This document shows, in pieces, positions 37,985 to 47,193 of a stretch of DNA of 64,000 nt. The notes under the pieces were generated by a model. The model saw only the letters and a list, made by a program, of their open reading frames with translations, was not told the DNA's origin and did no database searches. Every line of letters begins with the position of its first letter. The stretch's first letter is position 1. A program made the position numbers and the translations under genes. Origin of the DNA: Sphingomonadales bacterium (lineage in GTDB: Bacteria; Pseudomonadota; Alphaproteobacteria; Sphingomonadales; Sphingomonadaceae); the NCBI GenBank assembly GCA_013297725.1, contig JAAFIB010000003.1, forward strand, positions 36,047-100,046, in the 5' to 3' direction.

Positions 37985-38753
37985 GTTGTGATCGCATCCG
38001 TTTGGATCGCGCCGCAGGGCTAGGGTGCGTCGCAAGCCATTTGGTTTTGCCGCTACCGCCCTCCATTGCCGCTAGCTTATCCAGCGCAGTCACTGCCGCC
38101 ATGCCCGGATAGGCTTTGGCTTTCATGAAACCCATCGCATAATCATCGGCTTCATTCTCGTTGCCTTGCGAATGCTTGGCAGCGATTACGTCTTCAAATA
38201 ATTTGCCCAGTTCACCGCTGGCAATGGTGCCGACAGTGCCACCGGCGGCCTTGGCTCCTTTTCGTGCGGCGCTGACACGTAGCGCACTTTGCATCCGTTT
38301 TTTGGTATGGCCGTTTTTAACATGGCCGATTTCATGACCGATCACATAGCGGATCTCATCATCGGTAAATTGGTCCATTAACCCAGCAAAAATGCGAATT
38401 GTGCCGTTGGCCATGGCAAAGGCGTTCACATCGACAACCTCATACGCTTTGATGTCCAGCTTTAGCCCATCATAATTCGCCAACCCCTTGCTCAGTGTCG
38501 CCACACGCTTGCCATAGGCCGACTTTGGTCCAGCAACGGGGTTGTTCTTATCCATTTCAACCGTCATCTGGTCGCAATAGGCTTTCAACTCTTCATCGGT
38601 GATTGATTCCGCCTTGGCGACGTCTTTGCCCGCGTCGAGCACTTTGCCAATGTTGATCTGCGCGCGCAGAGGCCCAGAAACGCTGATCCCTCCGGCAATG
38701 GCGCTTAATGCAAGGATGTTACGGCGGCTTAGGATAATCGGACTGTCGGACAC
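37977..38753 (-). CDS. M48-family metallopeptidase, exported
   Basis: The 258-residue protein has the zinc motif H140-E-I-G-H144 in 'YVIGHEIGHVKNGHTKKRM' and a third ligand in 'NENEADDYAMGF'. Peptidases of this family (BepA/LoiP-like) act on envelope proteins. The N-terminus 'SRRNILALSAIAGGISVSG' resembles a twin-arginine signal, with the cut expected near 'LRAQ' (residue 32), so it may be a Tat substrate; an ordinary Sec signal is also possible. It ends over the start of the AI-2E gene. Confidence 0.9.
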   Translation of the reverse strand: MSDSPIILSRRNILALSAIAGGISVSGPLRAQINIGKVLDAGKDVAKAESITDEELKAYCDQMTVEMDKNNPVAGPKSAYGKRVATLSKGLANYDGLKLDIKAYEVVDVNAFAMANGTIRIFAGLMDQFTDDEIRYVIGHEIGHVKNGHTKKRMQSALRVSAARKGAKAAGGTVGTIASGELGKLFEDVIAAKHSQGNENEADDYAMGFMKAKAYPGMAAVTALDKLAAMEGGSGKTKWLATHPSPAARSKRMRSQLV

Positions 38754-38808
38754 TGGTATTCTCCTTCATCAATCATCTAGTGCCGTCCGTTTTAGTTACA
38801 GATCGGCG

Positions 38809-41319
38809 TCAGTAAATTCCGCCCTCTTTGGTCAGAAACTCTTCGTCGCGTTTGTTCTGACCACTATTTTGTTTGCCAGAATTACCTTGTGCAGCTTGAT
38901 CGCTGTTCACTTGGGTTACGGCCTTCTTCTTTGGCTTGTCCCCGCGCGCTGTAAGCTCTTCCTGCCGGATCGAACGTTTTGGTTCAGTCTCCGCCTTAAA
39001 CGCTTCCCAGATCACAGCGCTTTTGGGATCATCATCTGGCCATGAACCATAGACACGCTTGCCTGATTTCCGGTCAACACGCACAAGACGCACACCGTTT
39101 GGTGCTGTAAACGGCAACGCAACGGTTCCGGCGAATGCTTGCCGCGCAAACTGTTTGAATATTGGCGCAGCAAGTGAGCCGCCCTGCGCATAGCCGCCCA
39201 TATTGCGCGGCTGGTCATAGCCCAAATAGACGCCAGCGACGACATTCGGCGTTCCGCCAACAAACCATACGTTGGTCGGGCCAGAGCTAGTGCCAGTCTT
39301 TCCAAATATTGGTCGGTCCAAGTCACGCAAGGTGGTCGCGGTGCCGCGCTGCACCACACCTTCTAGCATATGCACGACTTGATATGCGGTCACAGGATCC
39401 ATGATCTGTTTACCGCCCGGGCGGAACCGCGGCATAGGTTTACCGTCCCAATCCTTGGCATTACAGCCTTCACAGGCTTTCCATTTCGCTGGCCAGATAA
39501 CTTTGCCATCGCGCGATTGCACGTAATCCATCACCGTCGGCTTTAATTCGCGGCCATGGTTGACCAGCATCGAATAGGCGTTGGTCATTTTCATGACTGT
39601 GGTGTCACCTGCACCCAATGCGAACGACAGATAAGGCGGATAATCACCTATGCTCATCGTGCGGAACGTGTCTGCGACATTGTTCATGCCTGCATCATTG
39701 GCCGCACGCACCGTCATCAGGTTGCGGGATTGTTCAAGCCCCCAACGCATCGTCTGCGGCCCGGCACCACCTGCGCCGCCAAAGTTTTTGAAGCATTTAC
39801 GGCCAAGCGCGGCGGATTGATAAACACAGAACGGCCCATCAACAATAATAGTGGTCGGTGTCATGCCGCTGTCGAGTGCAGTTGCATAAACAAACGGCTT
39901 AATCGTTGAGCCCGGCTGACGCTGCGCCTGTGTCGCGCGGTTAAAGCTTGAAATCCGCGAGTCAAAACCGCCCTGCATGGCAAGAATACGTCCGTTTATC
40001 GCATTCTGCACCACCATACCGCCGCCAATTTCAGGAACTACGCGCAGTTGATAGGCGCTGCCGCCCACTGGTGCGACGGCAATAATATCGCCAGCCTTTA
40101 ACGCGGCAGGCGATGCAGTCAGCGTTCCGGTTTGGCCAGTGGCAAAGCCCAATTTGCCGCCGCCCAAAGCGACAGCGATCTGCCAGTTAGAGTAATCAAT
40201 GCCAATGTTCGACGATGCCAGCCGCGCTTGCCATTTGCCATCGCCCATCGGGATAGTCGCAATCGGTTTGGAAAAGCCAGCACCACCAGAATAGCGCAAC
40301 AAACCGTCGCGCAACGCCTTTGTTGTTAGCTCTTGGTATGCAGCATTCATCGATGACCGCACCCACAGACCGCCTGCATAGACGCTGTACGGACCTTTTT
40401 CTGCGGTTTCGCCAAAGCGTTCAATCAATTGCCGACGGACTTCCTCGGCGAAATAACCACCGTCATTTTTAAACTGCTGACCCTGACGCGGGATAAGGCC
40501 CAAAGGTTGTGCGCGTGCCTCGGCCAATTGCGCATCGGTGATCCAGCCATTGGACCGCATTTCGCCAAGCACCCAGTTGCGGCGCGTCATCGCTGAATCA
40601 GCATATTTTTCGCGGCTGTATTTTTCTGGTGCTTTCGGCAGTGCTGCCAAAAATGCCATTTCATGCAAAGCCAACTCGTCCGCGCTTTTGCCAAAATAGG
40701 CTTGCGATGCCGCTTCGACTCCAAAGGACTGACGGCCAAGCGCAATCTCGTTCATATACAGCGACAGAATCTGCTGCTTAGTCAGCGCACCTTCGATACG
40801 GTAAGCAAGGATGGCCTCTTTAATCTTACGCGTATAACTATATTCATTGGTTAGCAGCAGGTTCTTCGCCACCTGTTGCGTGATCGTGGACGCACCGCGC
40901 GACCGGCCGCTGCTGAACACATTGTCAAATACCGCGCTTAGGATACCCAGATAATCAATACCGCCATGGCTGAAAAAGGTTTTATCCTCGGCCGACAGGT
41001 ACGACCGGATCAGTAAGGGTTTGAAATCAGCGTAATCCAGCTGAACCCGGCGTTCGCGGGCATAGCTGTGAAATGGCTCACCGTTAATATCGCGAACGAT
41101 GGTCGGCAGCGGCGATTGATATTCAATCAACGCCTCTGCATCAGGTAAGTTGCGAAGTAGAAACGCCCAGAGCAACAGCCAAGCGAACAGAACTAGGCCC
41201 AGCGCATACATCGCGCGCCGAAACCATTTGCGCTGCCAGTACAGCTGCATCTTTTCCCATAGCCCACCCGCACTACGGGTTAGCTTATAGCTGATATTAT
41301 TTGGTTCGGAATCGTCCAT
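38809..41319 (-). CDS. mrcA: Penicillin-binding protein 1A (bifunctional transglycosylase/transpeptidase)
   Basis: PBP1A polymerises and crosslinks peptidoglycan. The 836-residue protein has one N-terminal membrane helix (about 36-56), a glycosyltransferase domain with catalytic E111 in 'SAEDKTFFSHGG' and 'RGASTITQQVAKNLLL', an OB-like insert, and the transpeptidase domain with 'RQPGSTIKPF' (S-x-x-K), 'EQSRNLM' (S-x-N) and 'FGKTGTSSG' (K-T-G). The C-terminal 60 residues are Lys/Gln/Asn-rich and look disordered. It stands alone with gaps of 55 and 61 bases. Confidence 0.94.
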   Translation of the reverse strand: MDDSEPNNISYKLTRSAGGLWEKMQLYWQRKWFRRAMYALGLVLFAWLLLWAFLLRNLPDAEALIEYQSPLPTIVRDINGEPFHSYARERRVQLDYADFKPLLIRSYLSAEDKTFFSHGGIDYLGILSAVFDNVFSSGRSRGASTITQQVAKNLLLTNEYSYTRKIKEAILAYRIEGALTKQQILSLYMNEIALGRQSFGVEAASQAYFGKSADELALHEMAFLAALPKAPEKYSREKYADSAMTRRNWVLGEMRSNGWITDAQLAEARAQPLGLIPRQGQQFKNDGGYFAEEVRRQLIERFGETAEKGPYSVYAGGLWVRSSMNAAYQELTTKALRDGLLRYSGGAGFSKPIATIPMGDGKWQARLASSNIGIDYSNWQIAVALGGGKLGFATGQTGTLTASPAALKAGDIIAVAPVGGSAYQLRVVPEIGGGMVVQNAINGRILAMQGGFDSRISSFNRATQAQRQPGSTIKPFVYATALDSGMTPTTIIVDGPFCVYQSAALGRKCFKNFGGAGGAGPQTMRWGLEQSRNLMTVRAANDAGMNNVADTFRTMSIGDYPPYLSFALGAGDTTVMKMTNAYSMLVNHGRELKPTVMDYVQSRDGKVIWPAKWKACEGCNAKDWDGKPMPRFRPGGKQIMDPVTAYQVVHMLEGVVQRGTATTLRDLDRPIFGKTGTSSGPTNVWFVGGTPNVVAGVYLGYDQPRNMGGYAQGGSLAAPIFKQFARQAFAGTVALPFTAPNGVRLVRVDRKSGKRVYGSWPDDDPKSAVIWEAFKAETEPKRSIRQEELTARGDKPKKKAVTQVNSDQAAQGNSGKQNSGQNKRDEEFLTKEGGIY

Positions 41320-41380
41320 CTCCGTTCCTCTCTAACGGATTTGGCACGTAGGTCTAGATTGTTGTCGGCACATTTGGCCG

Positions 41381-42172
41381 CTATTTTGTAAAGACATGGC
41401 GTGTGCCCATGGGAGGCGGATATTGCGGTGGCCCGGCAAAGCACTGCGCAATGGCCATCCAGCGGGAGGCAATGGAGCCAGACACCTGCAATTGCGTGTC
41501 ACCAATGTTGCGGCATTGGGTAACAACTTGGCAGAATTCGGTGGCGCTGCCGGTGATTAAGTCTTCGCCGTCTCCATATTCCCAAACTGCCCCGGACGGA
41601 GCAATCAGTTGCAGCCGCGGCATCGGCCCGGGGAGTTCTTCCTTGCGGTTTTTGAATGTCCAGCCATAGGTATTCACGCCAAGCCGGACGATATTACCGA
41701 TCCGGTCTGTATCGATGCGTTCTACACCCAGCACATCGTATATGGCCTGCGCATGCGCCCATGTTTCCATAAGGCGGGCTGTGATCGAAGAAATCGCACT
41801 CATATCCGGCCCCATCCATTTCAGGCGAGCTTTGGGGTCGGCGTTGGCAAATGCGTTTGCAAGCTTGGCATACTCAGCCTCCCATTCGACAAGCAACGCT
41901 TTGCCCGACAGCCCGCCGAGATAGCGGCTTTCCATTGCATCAAAAGACAGGCCACGCTCACCGCCCATCAACTCGGCAAGAAACGCGCGAAAGGCGTTCT
42001 CGCCATCCAGCGATTTACCTGCTGCGATGTTCCAGACATGCAGATGACGCAGGATATTGTTGATCGTCCAGCCTTTGAACAACGTCGGCGTTTCAAATTC
42101 AGCAACATAGAGCGGCGCCAGCAAATCGGAGAGCGCAGCGCTTTCATCGCGAAGATTTGCAGCCTGTTGCAT
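41381..42172 (-). CDS. TIGR03084-family protein (DinB/mycothiol isomerase-like fold)
   Basis: The 263-residue protein matches the TIGR03084 group: an N-terminal helical bundle with 'LFKGWTINNILRHLHVWN' and 'MSAISSITARLMETWAHAQA', where the His residues are candidate metal ligands, followed by a C-terminal SCP2-like part. The family is related to mycothiol-dependent maleylpyruvate isomerases, but alphaproteobacteria lack mycothiol, so the cofactor and reaction are unknown. It begins one base over the end of the acyl-CoA dehydrogenase gene, suggesting a shared role in acyl-CoA metabolism. Confidence 0.82.
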   Translation of the reverse strand: MQQAANLRDESAALSDLLAPLYVAEFETPTLFKGWTINNILRHLHVWNIAAGKSLDGENAFRAFLAELMGGERGLSFDAMESRYLGGLSGKALLVEWEAEYAKLANAFANADPKARLKWMGPDMSAISSITARLMETWAHAQAIYDVLGVERIDTDRIGNIVRLGVNTYGWTFKNRKEELPGPMPRLQLIAPSGAVWEYGDGEDLITGSATEFCQVVTQCRNIGDTQLQVSGSIASRWMAIAQCFAGPPQYPPPMGTRHVFTK

Positions 42173-43440
42173 CAGCCCATAAACCCGAACAAATGCCCTG
42201 CAACTTTGCGCATCTGTATCTCTTCTGCGCCTTCGGTGATGCGATAGCGGCGGTGGTGGCGATAGATGTGTTCGAACGGTTTATGCCGTGAATAGCCCAT
42301 GCCGCCATGGACTTGCATCGCAAAGTCAGCGGCGTTGCAGACAAGGCGGTTGGCTTTGTAATTGCACATGCTGACCTTGTCGGACAGACGCACCGCGACC
42401 TCTGGTTTCGTCATCGTGTCCATCTCGGCGGCGGTTTTATAGATCAACAACCGCAGCATTTCGGCATCTGTTTGCAATTCGACCAATGGAAACTGGATGC
42501 CTTGGTTGACGGCAAGCGGCTTGCCAAATGGCTTACGTTCGCGGGCATATTTCACCGCTTCATCAATGCAATATTGCGCAGCACCCAGTGAACTTGCCGC
42601 CTGACGGATGCGGTTTTCGTGAACAAAGTGCTGCGCGACAGCTAGGCCGTTGTCTAGTTCGCCAAGGATCGCACTTTCGGGAACCCAGACATCGGTGTAT
42701 TTCACCTTTGGATGGTCGGTGGGCATATTGAATGTCCACATATATTCGCCGATTTCAAAGCCCGGCGCATCGCTTGGTACGACAAAGCAAGTGATGCCGC
42801 GCGCTTTGCCATCATCGCCATTGGTGCGGGCAAAGGTCATGACGTGCGACGTATAGGGCAGCCCTGTCGTCCACATCTTGTTACCGTTGATCACATAACC
42901 CGCCACGCCTTCACGAACCTGAGGCACAGCTCGCGTGTCCATATGCGTTGCGTCACTGCCGTGATGCTCCTCGGTCAAGCCAAAGCTCCATCCCATTTTG
43001 CCTTCAAGCATCGGCGGGATGAAATCGCGCTTTTGTTGTTCTGTCCCAAAATCGCGCAGCATCAACACCTGCACCAGATTGCCGACAATGCTGCTTTCAT
43101 TCTGCAGATCATTGTGCAGCCCAAGACCTTTATGCGCCAGATGATGCCGGATGACTGCCATCGACAGGTTCGATCCGTCTTGCCCGCCAAATTCCGCTGG
43201 AATAGCATAGCGATAATGCCCTGCTTTATCCGCTACACGGCGCATCTCGGCTAGCAAAGCCCACCAATCGGCGCGCGGATGGCCGTCATTATCCCAATCG
43301 GTACGCGCATGTTCGCGGCGATGGTCAAAGAAACGGATGTTATCATCGCGGTTCTCAATTGGCTTGATCTCGCGCTCGATGAAATCGTCAAGAACTGCTA
43401 GATAGTCTGTAATATCCTTTGGGATTTCAAACAGTGTCAT
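42172..43440 (-). CDS. Acyl-CoA dehydrogenase (ACAD10/11-like)
   Basis: This flavoenzyme forms the alpha-beta double bond of acyl-CoAs. The ATG at 43440 is chosen over 43470 since GGAGG lies just upstream; it gives 422 residues. FAD-binding segments 'WSFGLTEEHHGSDATHM' and 'VINGNKMWTTGLPYT' are present, and the catalytic base is probably in 'ITEGAEEIQMRKVAG'. The His-rich 'HIYRHHRRYRITEGAEE' is like the ACAD11-type group. It overlaps the HPP gene by 14 bases and the TIGR03084 gene by one base. Confidence 0.9.
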   Translation of the reverse strand: MTLFEIPKDITDYLAVLDDFIEREIKPIENRDDNIRFFDHRREHARTDWDNDGHPRADWWALLAEMRRVADKAGHYRYAIPAEFGGQDGSNLSMAVIRHHLAHKGLGLHNDLQNESSIVGNLVQVLMLRDFGTEQQKRDFIPPMLEGKMGWSFGLTEEHHGSDATHMDTRAVPQVREGVAGYVINGNKMWTTGLPYTSHVMTFARTNGDDGKARGITCFVVPSDAPGFEIGEYMWTFNMPTDHPKVKYTDVWVPESAILGELDNGLAVAQHFVHENRIRQAASSLGAAQYCIDEAVKYARERKPFGKPLAVNQGIQFPLVELQTDAEMLRLLIYKTAAEMDTMTKPEVAVRLSDKVSMCNYKANRLVCNAADFAMQVHGGMGYSRHKPFEHIYRHHRRYRITEGAEEIQMRKVAGHLFGFMG

Positions 43441-43900
43441 TGGGCATAGCCTCCTGCCCCGCACCATCAACGCGGTCGAGTAGGAAGGTCAAGAGCGCAA
43501 GCAACGCAGCGCCCATAAAAAGCGCAATCGCAAAATCACCCGCGACGGTTGGAACAACCAAAGTGATTGCGGGATTGGCAGCTGCCGGCGGGTGTAACAG
43601 TCGTGTGGCTTGCATCAAAAACACAGCAAGGCCAACCCCCGGCGCGATCAGCCAGCGCGGATCAAAGGGCAATCCTTGCTGCGCCAATGCCAACGCGCCC
43701 AGCCCCACCAGCCCCGAGATGATATGCCCACCAGCAACCGCCAAAGGCCGCGCTGCTGGTGAGTTGCGTAATCCCCCAATCAGTGCCGCGCTGGATGCCC
43801 AGCTGGTTAATATCATTGGAACATCAAAGGCCAGAACCACCAATATAGCTGTCTGCACGATCAAAAACGCGATTAGCGCCGCGCGCCACCCCTTTGGCAT
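43427..43900 (-). CDS. HPP family integral membrane protein
   Basis: The 157-residue protein has four to five membrane helices and the name-giving motif in 'LLHPPAAANPAITLV' near residue 103, preceded by a loop after a hydrophobic helix. HPP proteins include chloroplast nitrite transporters, but the bacterial role is unclear. It sits between mmsB (6 bases upstream) and the acyl-CoA dehydrogenase gene, which it overlaps by 14 bases, so it is part of the same transcript. Confidence 0.88.
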   Translation of the reverse strand: MPKGWRAALIAFLIVQTAILVVLAFDVPMILTSWASSAALIGGLRNSPAARPLAVAGGHIISGLVGLGALALAQQGLPFDPRWLIAPGVGLAVFLMQATRLLHPPAAANPAITLVVPTVAGDFAIALFMGAALLALLTFLLDRVDGAGQEAMPNDTV

Positions 43901-43906
43901 GTCAGG

Positions 43907-44779
43907 TCAATCCAGCGTTTCAATGATTGCAGAAAAATCAAGCGCGCCCTGCCCGGCATCGGCAAAGGCCTGATAAAGCTCAGTCGCACGCTCACCCATC
44001 GGGGTCTCAGCCCCGGCCAAAGCCGCTGCCTCCATCGCCAGTTTCAAATCCTTCAGCATCAATGCAGTGGCAAATCCGCCCTGATAATCATTGTCCGCTG
44101 GTGATGCGGGGCCAACGCCCGGAACAGGACAATAGCTTGTCATCGACCAGTTTTGCCCCGATGCTTTGGATGAAATGTCATAAAATGTCTGCAAATCCAG
44201 ACCCAGCTTCTCCGCCAGCTTAAATGCCTCACACGTCGCAACCATGCTTGCGCCCAACAGCATGTTGTTACAGATTTTCGCGGCCTGCCCCGCCCCGCTT
44301 TCGCCTGCATGGATTACAGCTTTGCCCATAGCCGCCAATATCGGTTCGGCGCGCGCAAAGGCGCTGTCGCTGCCGCCTACCATAAAGGTCAACGTGCCAG
44401 CATTGGCCGCTGCAATCCCGCCAGACACTGGCGCATCGACCATTTCATGCCCCGCAATCGCTGCATATTTCGCGACTGATTTTGCTGTGCCGACGTCGAT
44501 GGTCGAACAATCCAGCAATATCGCCTCGGGCGGCGCGACCCTAAAAACATTATCATGATAGAACGCATCAACGATGCCGCCATTGGGCAACATCGAAACA
44601 ACAGCATCGACACCCGCCATAACCGATTGGGCATCGGTAAAGACTGTGCAGCCATTTTCGGCGGCAGTGGCAAGTGCGGTTTCAGACAGATCGAAGGCAT
44701 TAACCTGATGCCCCGCCCTAACCAAATTGGCCGCCATCCCGCCACCCATGTTGCCAAGGCCGATGAATGCGATTTTCAT
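43907..44779 (-). CDS. mmsB: 3-hydroxyisobutyrate dehydrogenase
   Basis: MmsB oxidises 3-hydroxyisobutyrate to methylmalonate semialdehyde in valine breakdown. The 290-residue protein opens with the Rossmann motif 'IAFIGLGNMGGGMAANL', has 'DAPVSGGIAAANAGTLTFMV' with the substrate-binding segment, and the catalytic Lys in 'GAGQAAKICNNMLLGAS'. Its neighbours, enoyl-CoA hydratase and 3-hydroxyisobutyryl-CoA hydrolase, catalyse the two preceding steps, which supports the valine assignment over other beta-hydroxyacid dehydrogenases. The mmsA gene is not in the window. Confidence 0.92.
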   Translation of the reverse strand: MKIAFIGLGNMGGGMAANLVRAGHQVNAFDLSETALATAAENGCTVFTDAQSVMAGVDAVVSMLPNGGIVDAFYHDNVFRVAPPEAILLDCSTIDVGTAKSVAKYAAIAGHEMVDAPVSGGIAAANAGTLTFMVGGSDSAFARAEPILAAMGKAVIHAGESGAGQAAKICNNMLLGASMVATCEAFKLAEKLGLDLQTFYDISSKASGQNWSMTSYCPVPGVGPASPADNDYQGGFATALMLKDLKLAMEAAALAGAETPMGERATELYQAFADAGQGALDFSAIIETLD

Positions 44780-45045
44780 GATCGTGGGTCTCCAACCAAC
44801 ACATGCGCCGCGGCCAATCCGATTGCCGCTCCAAATACGCCTGCCAAAAGGTAGGGAATTGAAAAGGGCAAATAGTAATAACCGTCCTCATTGAGTGGAA
44901 TGATGAACAGGCTGACCACCATGGGTGCCAACCCCATAATCAAAAAGATCGCGAAAACGCCTGTTTTGAAATTGATCTTCCACGCAAACGCAATGCCCGC
45001 GCAAATGGCAAGCAACGCCAACCACAACCAAATGAAATCTATCAT
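44776..45045 (-). CDS. Small membrane protein, family not recognised
   Basis: The 89-residue protein (from ATG 45045) has three predicted membrane helices: about 1-20, 28-48 and 63-83. It is linked by ATGA overlaps at both ends, to the enoyl-CoA hydratase stop and the mmsB start, so it is made as part of the valine unit. A GGGGAA ribosome site lies before the ATG. No family or function was recognised. An in-frame TTG at 45057 would add four residues. Confidence 0.7.
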   Translation of the reverse strand: MIDFIWLWLALLAICAGIAFAWKINFKTGVFAIFLIMGLAPMVVSLFIIPLNEDGYYYLPFSIPYLLAGVFGAAIGLAAAHVLVGDPRS

Positions 45046-45830
45046 TTCCCCGTCCAATTGCCTGGCCGCTTCTCGACAAAGGCAGCCATGCCTTCGCTCT
45101 GATCCTCTGTGCCAAACAATCCGTGGAATAGGCGGCGTTCGAACACCACGCCTTGTTGAAGCGTCGTTTCAAACGCAGCGTTGACCATTTCCTTGCACGC
45201 CATCGCGGCAAGCGGAGCCATTCCGGCGATGGCAGTGGCAGTCTTTATCGCTTCCTCGACCAAATCCGCAGATGCCACCACCTTTGCCACCAACCCAGAC
45301 CGCTCGGCCTCCACTGCATCCATCATCCGCCCGGTCAGGCACATTTCCATCGCCTTTGCTTTGCCAATAGCGCGCGTCAGGCGCTGTGACCCGCCCATGC
45401 CCGGGGTGACTGCAAGCTTGATTTCAGGCTGCCCGAATTTGGCGTTCTCGCCCGCAATGATAAAATCGGCCATCATCGCTAACTCGCACCCCCCGCCAAG
45501 GGCAAAGCCGTTCACGGCGGCAATCCATGGTTTGCGTGTGGCGGTAACGCGGTCATAGCCTGCAAAGAAGTTGGAGCCGTACATGCTGGCAAAGCCTTGG
45601 CTCGACATTTCCTTTATGTCCGCTCCTGCGGCAAAAGCCTTTTCACTGCCGGTAAGCACCGCGCAACGCTGGCTGTCATCGGCATCGAATTTTCCGAACG
45701 CGTCGATCAGATCGGCCAGCACCTGACTATTCAACGCATTCAGCGCCTCTGGCCGATTGAGTGTGATCAGCGTCACTGCACCGCGCTGCTCAACCAATAT
45801 CGCCTCATACGTCGCGTCATTCAAACTCAT
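45042..45830 (-). CDS. Enoyl-CoA hydratase
   Basis: The 262-residue crotonase-fold protein hydrates enoyl-CoAs. The oxyanion motifs '[13 protein letters not shown]' and '[20 protein letters not shown]' are present, with Glu residues expected in '[19 protein letters not shown]'. In this operon it probably hydrates methacrylyl-CoA to 3-hydroxyisobutyryl-CoA. The ATG at 45830 is preferred over 45842, since it gives an ATGA overlap with the upstream hydrolase gene. Confidence 0.93.
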   Translation of the reverse strand: MSLNDATYEAILVEQRGAVTLITLNRPEALNALNSQVLADLIDAFGKFDADDSQRCAVLTGSEKAFAAGADIKEMSSQGFASMYGSNFFAGYDRVTATRKPWIAAVNGFALGGGCELAMMADFIIAGENAKFGQPEIKLAVTPGMGGSQRLTRAIGKAKAMEMCLTGRMMDAVEAERSGLVAKVVASADLVEEAIKTATAIAGMAPLAAMACKEMVNAAFETTLQQGVVFERRLFHGLFGTEDQSEGMAAFVEKRPGNWTGK

Positions 45831-46876
45831 AGGGGTTTCCACTCTTCTTTCTTTGGCAGCGGCGCAAAGATTGCATCCAGTAATCCGTCAGTCACATCCT
45901 CTGCCTGCGCAGGATTCCATTTCGGCGCGTGGTCTTTGTCCACAATCACTGCGCGGACTCCCTCAGCGAAATCGGGACGGAGCAGAACGCGCGATCCGAT
46001 GCGGTATTCCATCGCCATATTGTCGGCAAAATCATCAAGCTTTGCACCCTCGGCCAACTGGCGAAGCGCAACTTTACAGGTTTGCGGGGACTTGCTGCGT
46101 AACGTCGCCAGCTCTTTCATCGTCCAATCGCTCTCTTCGGCATCCAGACTAGCGAGAATATCTTCATAATGATCGGAGGCGAAATGCCTGTTAATCAGCG
46201 GGATGTGGCCAACGATCCGCGCCTCTGGCGGAGTAACAGCCAAAGTACCCAGAATCCCATCGATGCGGTCGACGTCTTCACTGCTAATCCGCATCTTTGC
46301 CTCTGTCAGCGCCTCTGACGGCAGGTAGTGTGTGGCAAGGCCAAGCTCGGTACATTCGGCACCATCCAACCGCGCACCTGTCAGCGCAAGAAACGGCCCC
46401 ACCCGTCCCTCAAGCCGCGACAGATACCAGCCGCCACCAACATCGGGGAACAAACCTATCCCGGTTTCAGGCATCGCCAGCCGCGTATTCTCGGTCGCCA
46501 CACGGAACTTTGCGGGTTGCGAAATACCAACGCCGCCGCCCATCGTAATCCCGTCTATAAAGGCGATGATCGGCTTAGGATACGCAAACAACAGGTGGTT
46601 CAGCTGATATTCGTCGTGAAAAAACTGCCGCCCCGATTTGCCGTTATCGGTAAGTGCTGAATCACGCAGAAAGTTGATATCACCCCCGGCACAAAATCCG
46701 CGCCCCTCGGCATGATCAATGATGACGCATTTTACTTTACGTGATTTGCGCCATTTCAGCAGTATTTCAGTCATCGCGTGGACCATATCCAACGTCAATG
46801 CGTGAAGTGCGCCTGGTCTATTCAGGCTGATGATGCCTGCATGCCCCTCAATCCTGGTCAGGATATTTTCTGTCAT
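45827..46876 (-). CDS. 3-hydroxyisobutyryl-CoA hydrolase
   Basis: This crotonase-fold thioesterase frees 3-hydroxyisobutyrate from CoA in valine breakdown. The ATG at 46876 ('[15 protein letters not shown]') gives 349 residues, the usual length, with an AAGG site upstream. Diagnostic segments are '[13 protein letters not shown]', '[18 protein letters not shown]' and '[18 protein letters not shown]'. The hydrolase is told from simple hydratases by the length and the 'FPDVGGG' loop. It is first of the minus-strand chain and divergent from the cold-shock gene. Confidence 0.93.
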   Translation of the reverse strand: MTENILTRIEGHAGIISLNRPGALHALTLDMVHAMTEILLKWRKSRKVKCVIIDHAEGRGFCAGGDINFLRDSALTDNGKSGRQFFHDEYQLNHLLFAYPKPIIAFIDGITMGGGVGISQPAKFRVATENTRLAMPETGIGLFPDVGGGWYLSRLEGRVGPFLALTGARLDGAECTELGLATHYLPSEALTEAKMRISSEDVDRIDGILGTLAVTPPEARIVGHIPLINRHFASDHYEDILASLDAEESDWTMKELATLRSKSPQTCKVALRQLAEGAKLDDFADNMAMEYRIGSRVLLRPDFAEGVRAVIVDKDHAPKWNPAQAEDVTDGLLDAIFAPLPKKEEWKPL

Positions 46877-46980
46877 AAAAGCCTTATGCATTCTGGATTT
46901 TTCGGAGTCGAGAGAAAGCGGACTGTGATTGCCAAGGAATCGCAACGTCGCTAATGCATAGTCGAAAGGAGCACTAAAAA

Positions 46981-47190
46981 ATGTCGGATAGACAATCAGG
47001 TACAGTTAAATGGTTCAATGATGCCAAGGGCTATGGCTTTATCACCCCTGAATCGGGGGATGATCTGTTTGTTCATTTCCGCAGCATTCAAGGCGATGGC
47101 TATGCCAGCCTGAAAGAAGGCCAGCAGGTGACGTTTAAAGTCGTTCAAGGACAAAAAGGCCTGCAAGCCGATGAGGTGCAGGGGCAGTAG
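46981..47190 (+). CDS. Cold-shock domain protein (CspA family)
   Basis: The 69-residue single-domain protein has both nucleic acid motifs: RNP1 'KGYGFIT' and RNP2 'DLFVHFRSI'. It binds single-stranded RNA and DNA and acts as an RNA chaperone. A strong AAAGGAG site lies 10 bases before the start. It sits alone on the plus strand between two minus-strand valine genes. The 104-base upstream region is shared with the divergent hydrolase gene. Confidence 0.96.
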   Translation: MSDRQSGTVKWFNDAKGYGFITPESGDDLFVHFRSIQGDGYASLKEGQQVTFKVVQGQKGLQADEVQGQ

Positions 47191-47193
47191 AGC

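Noticed and set aside
46885..46960. TATGCATT/AATGCATA inverted repeat in the gap before the cold-shock gene
   Set aside because: Most of it is the common self-complementary ATGCAT, far apart (60 bases), so pairing or joint binding is not convincing.
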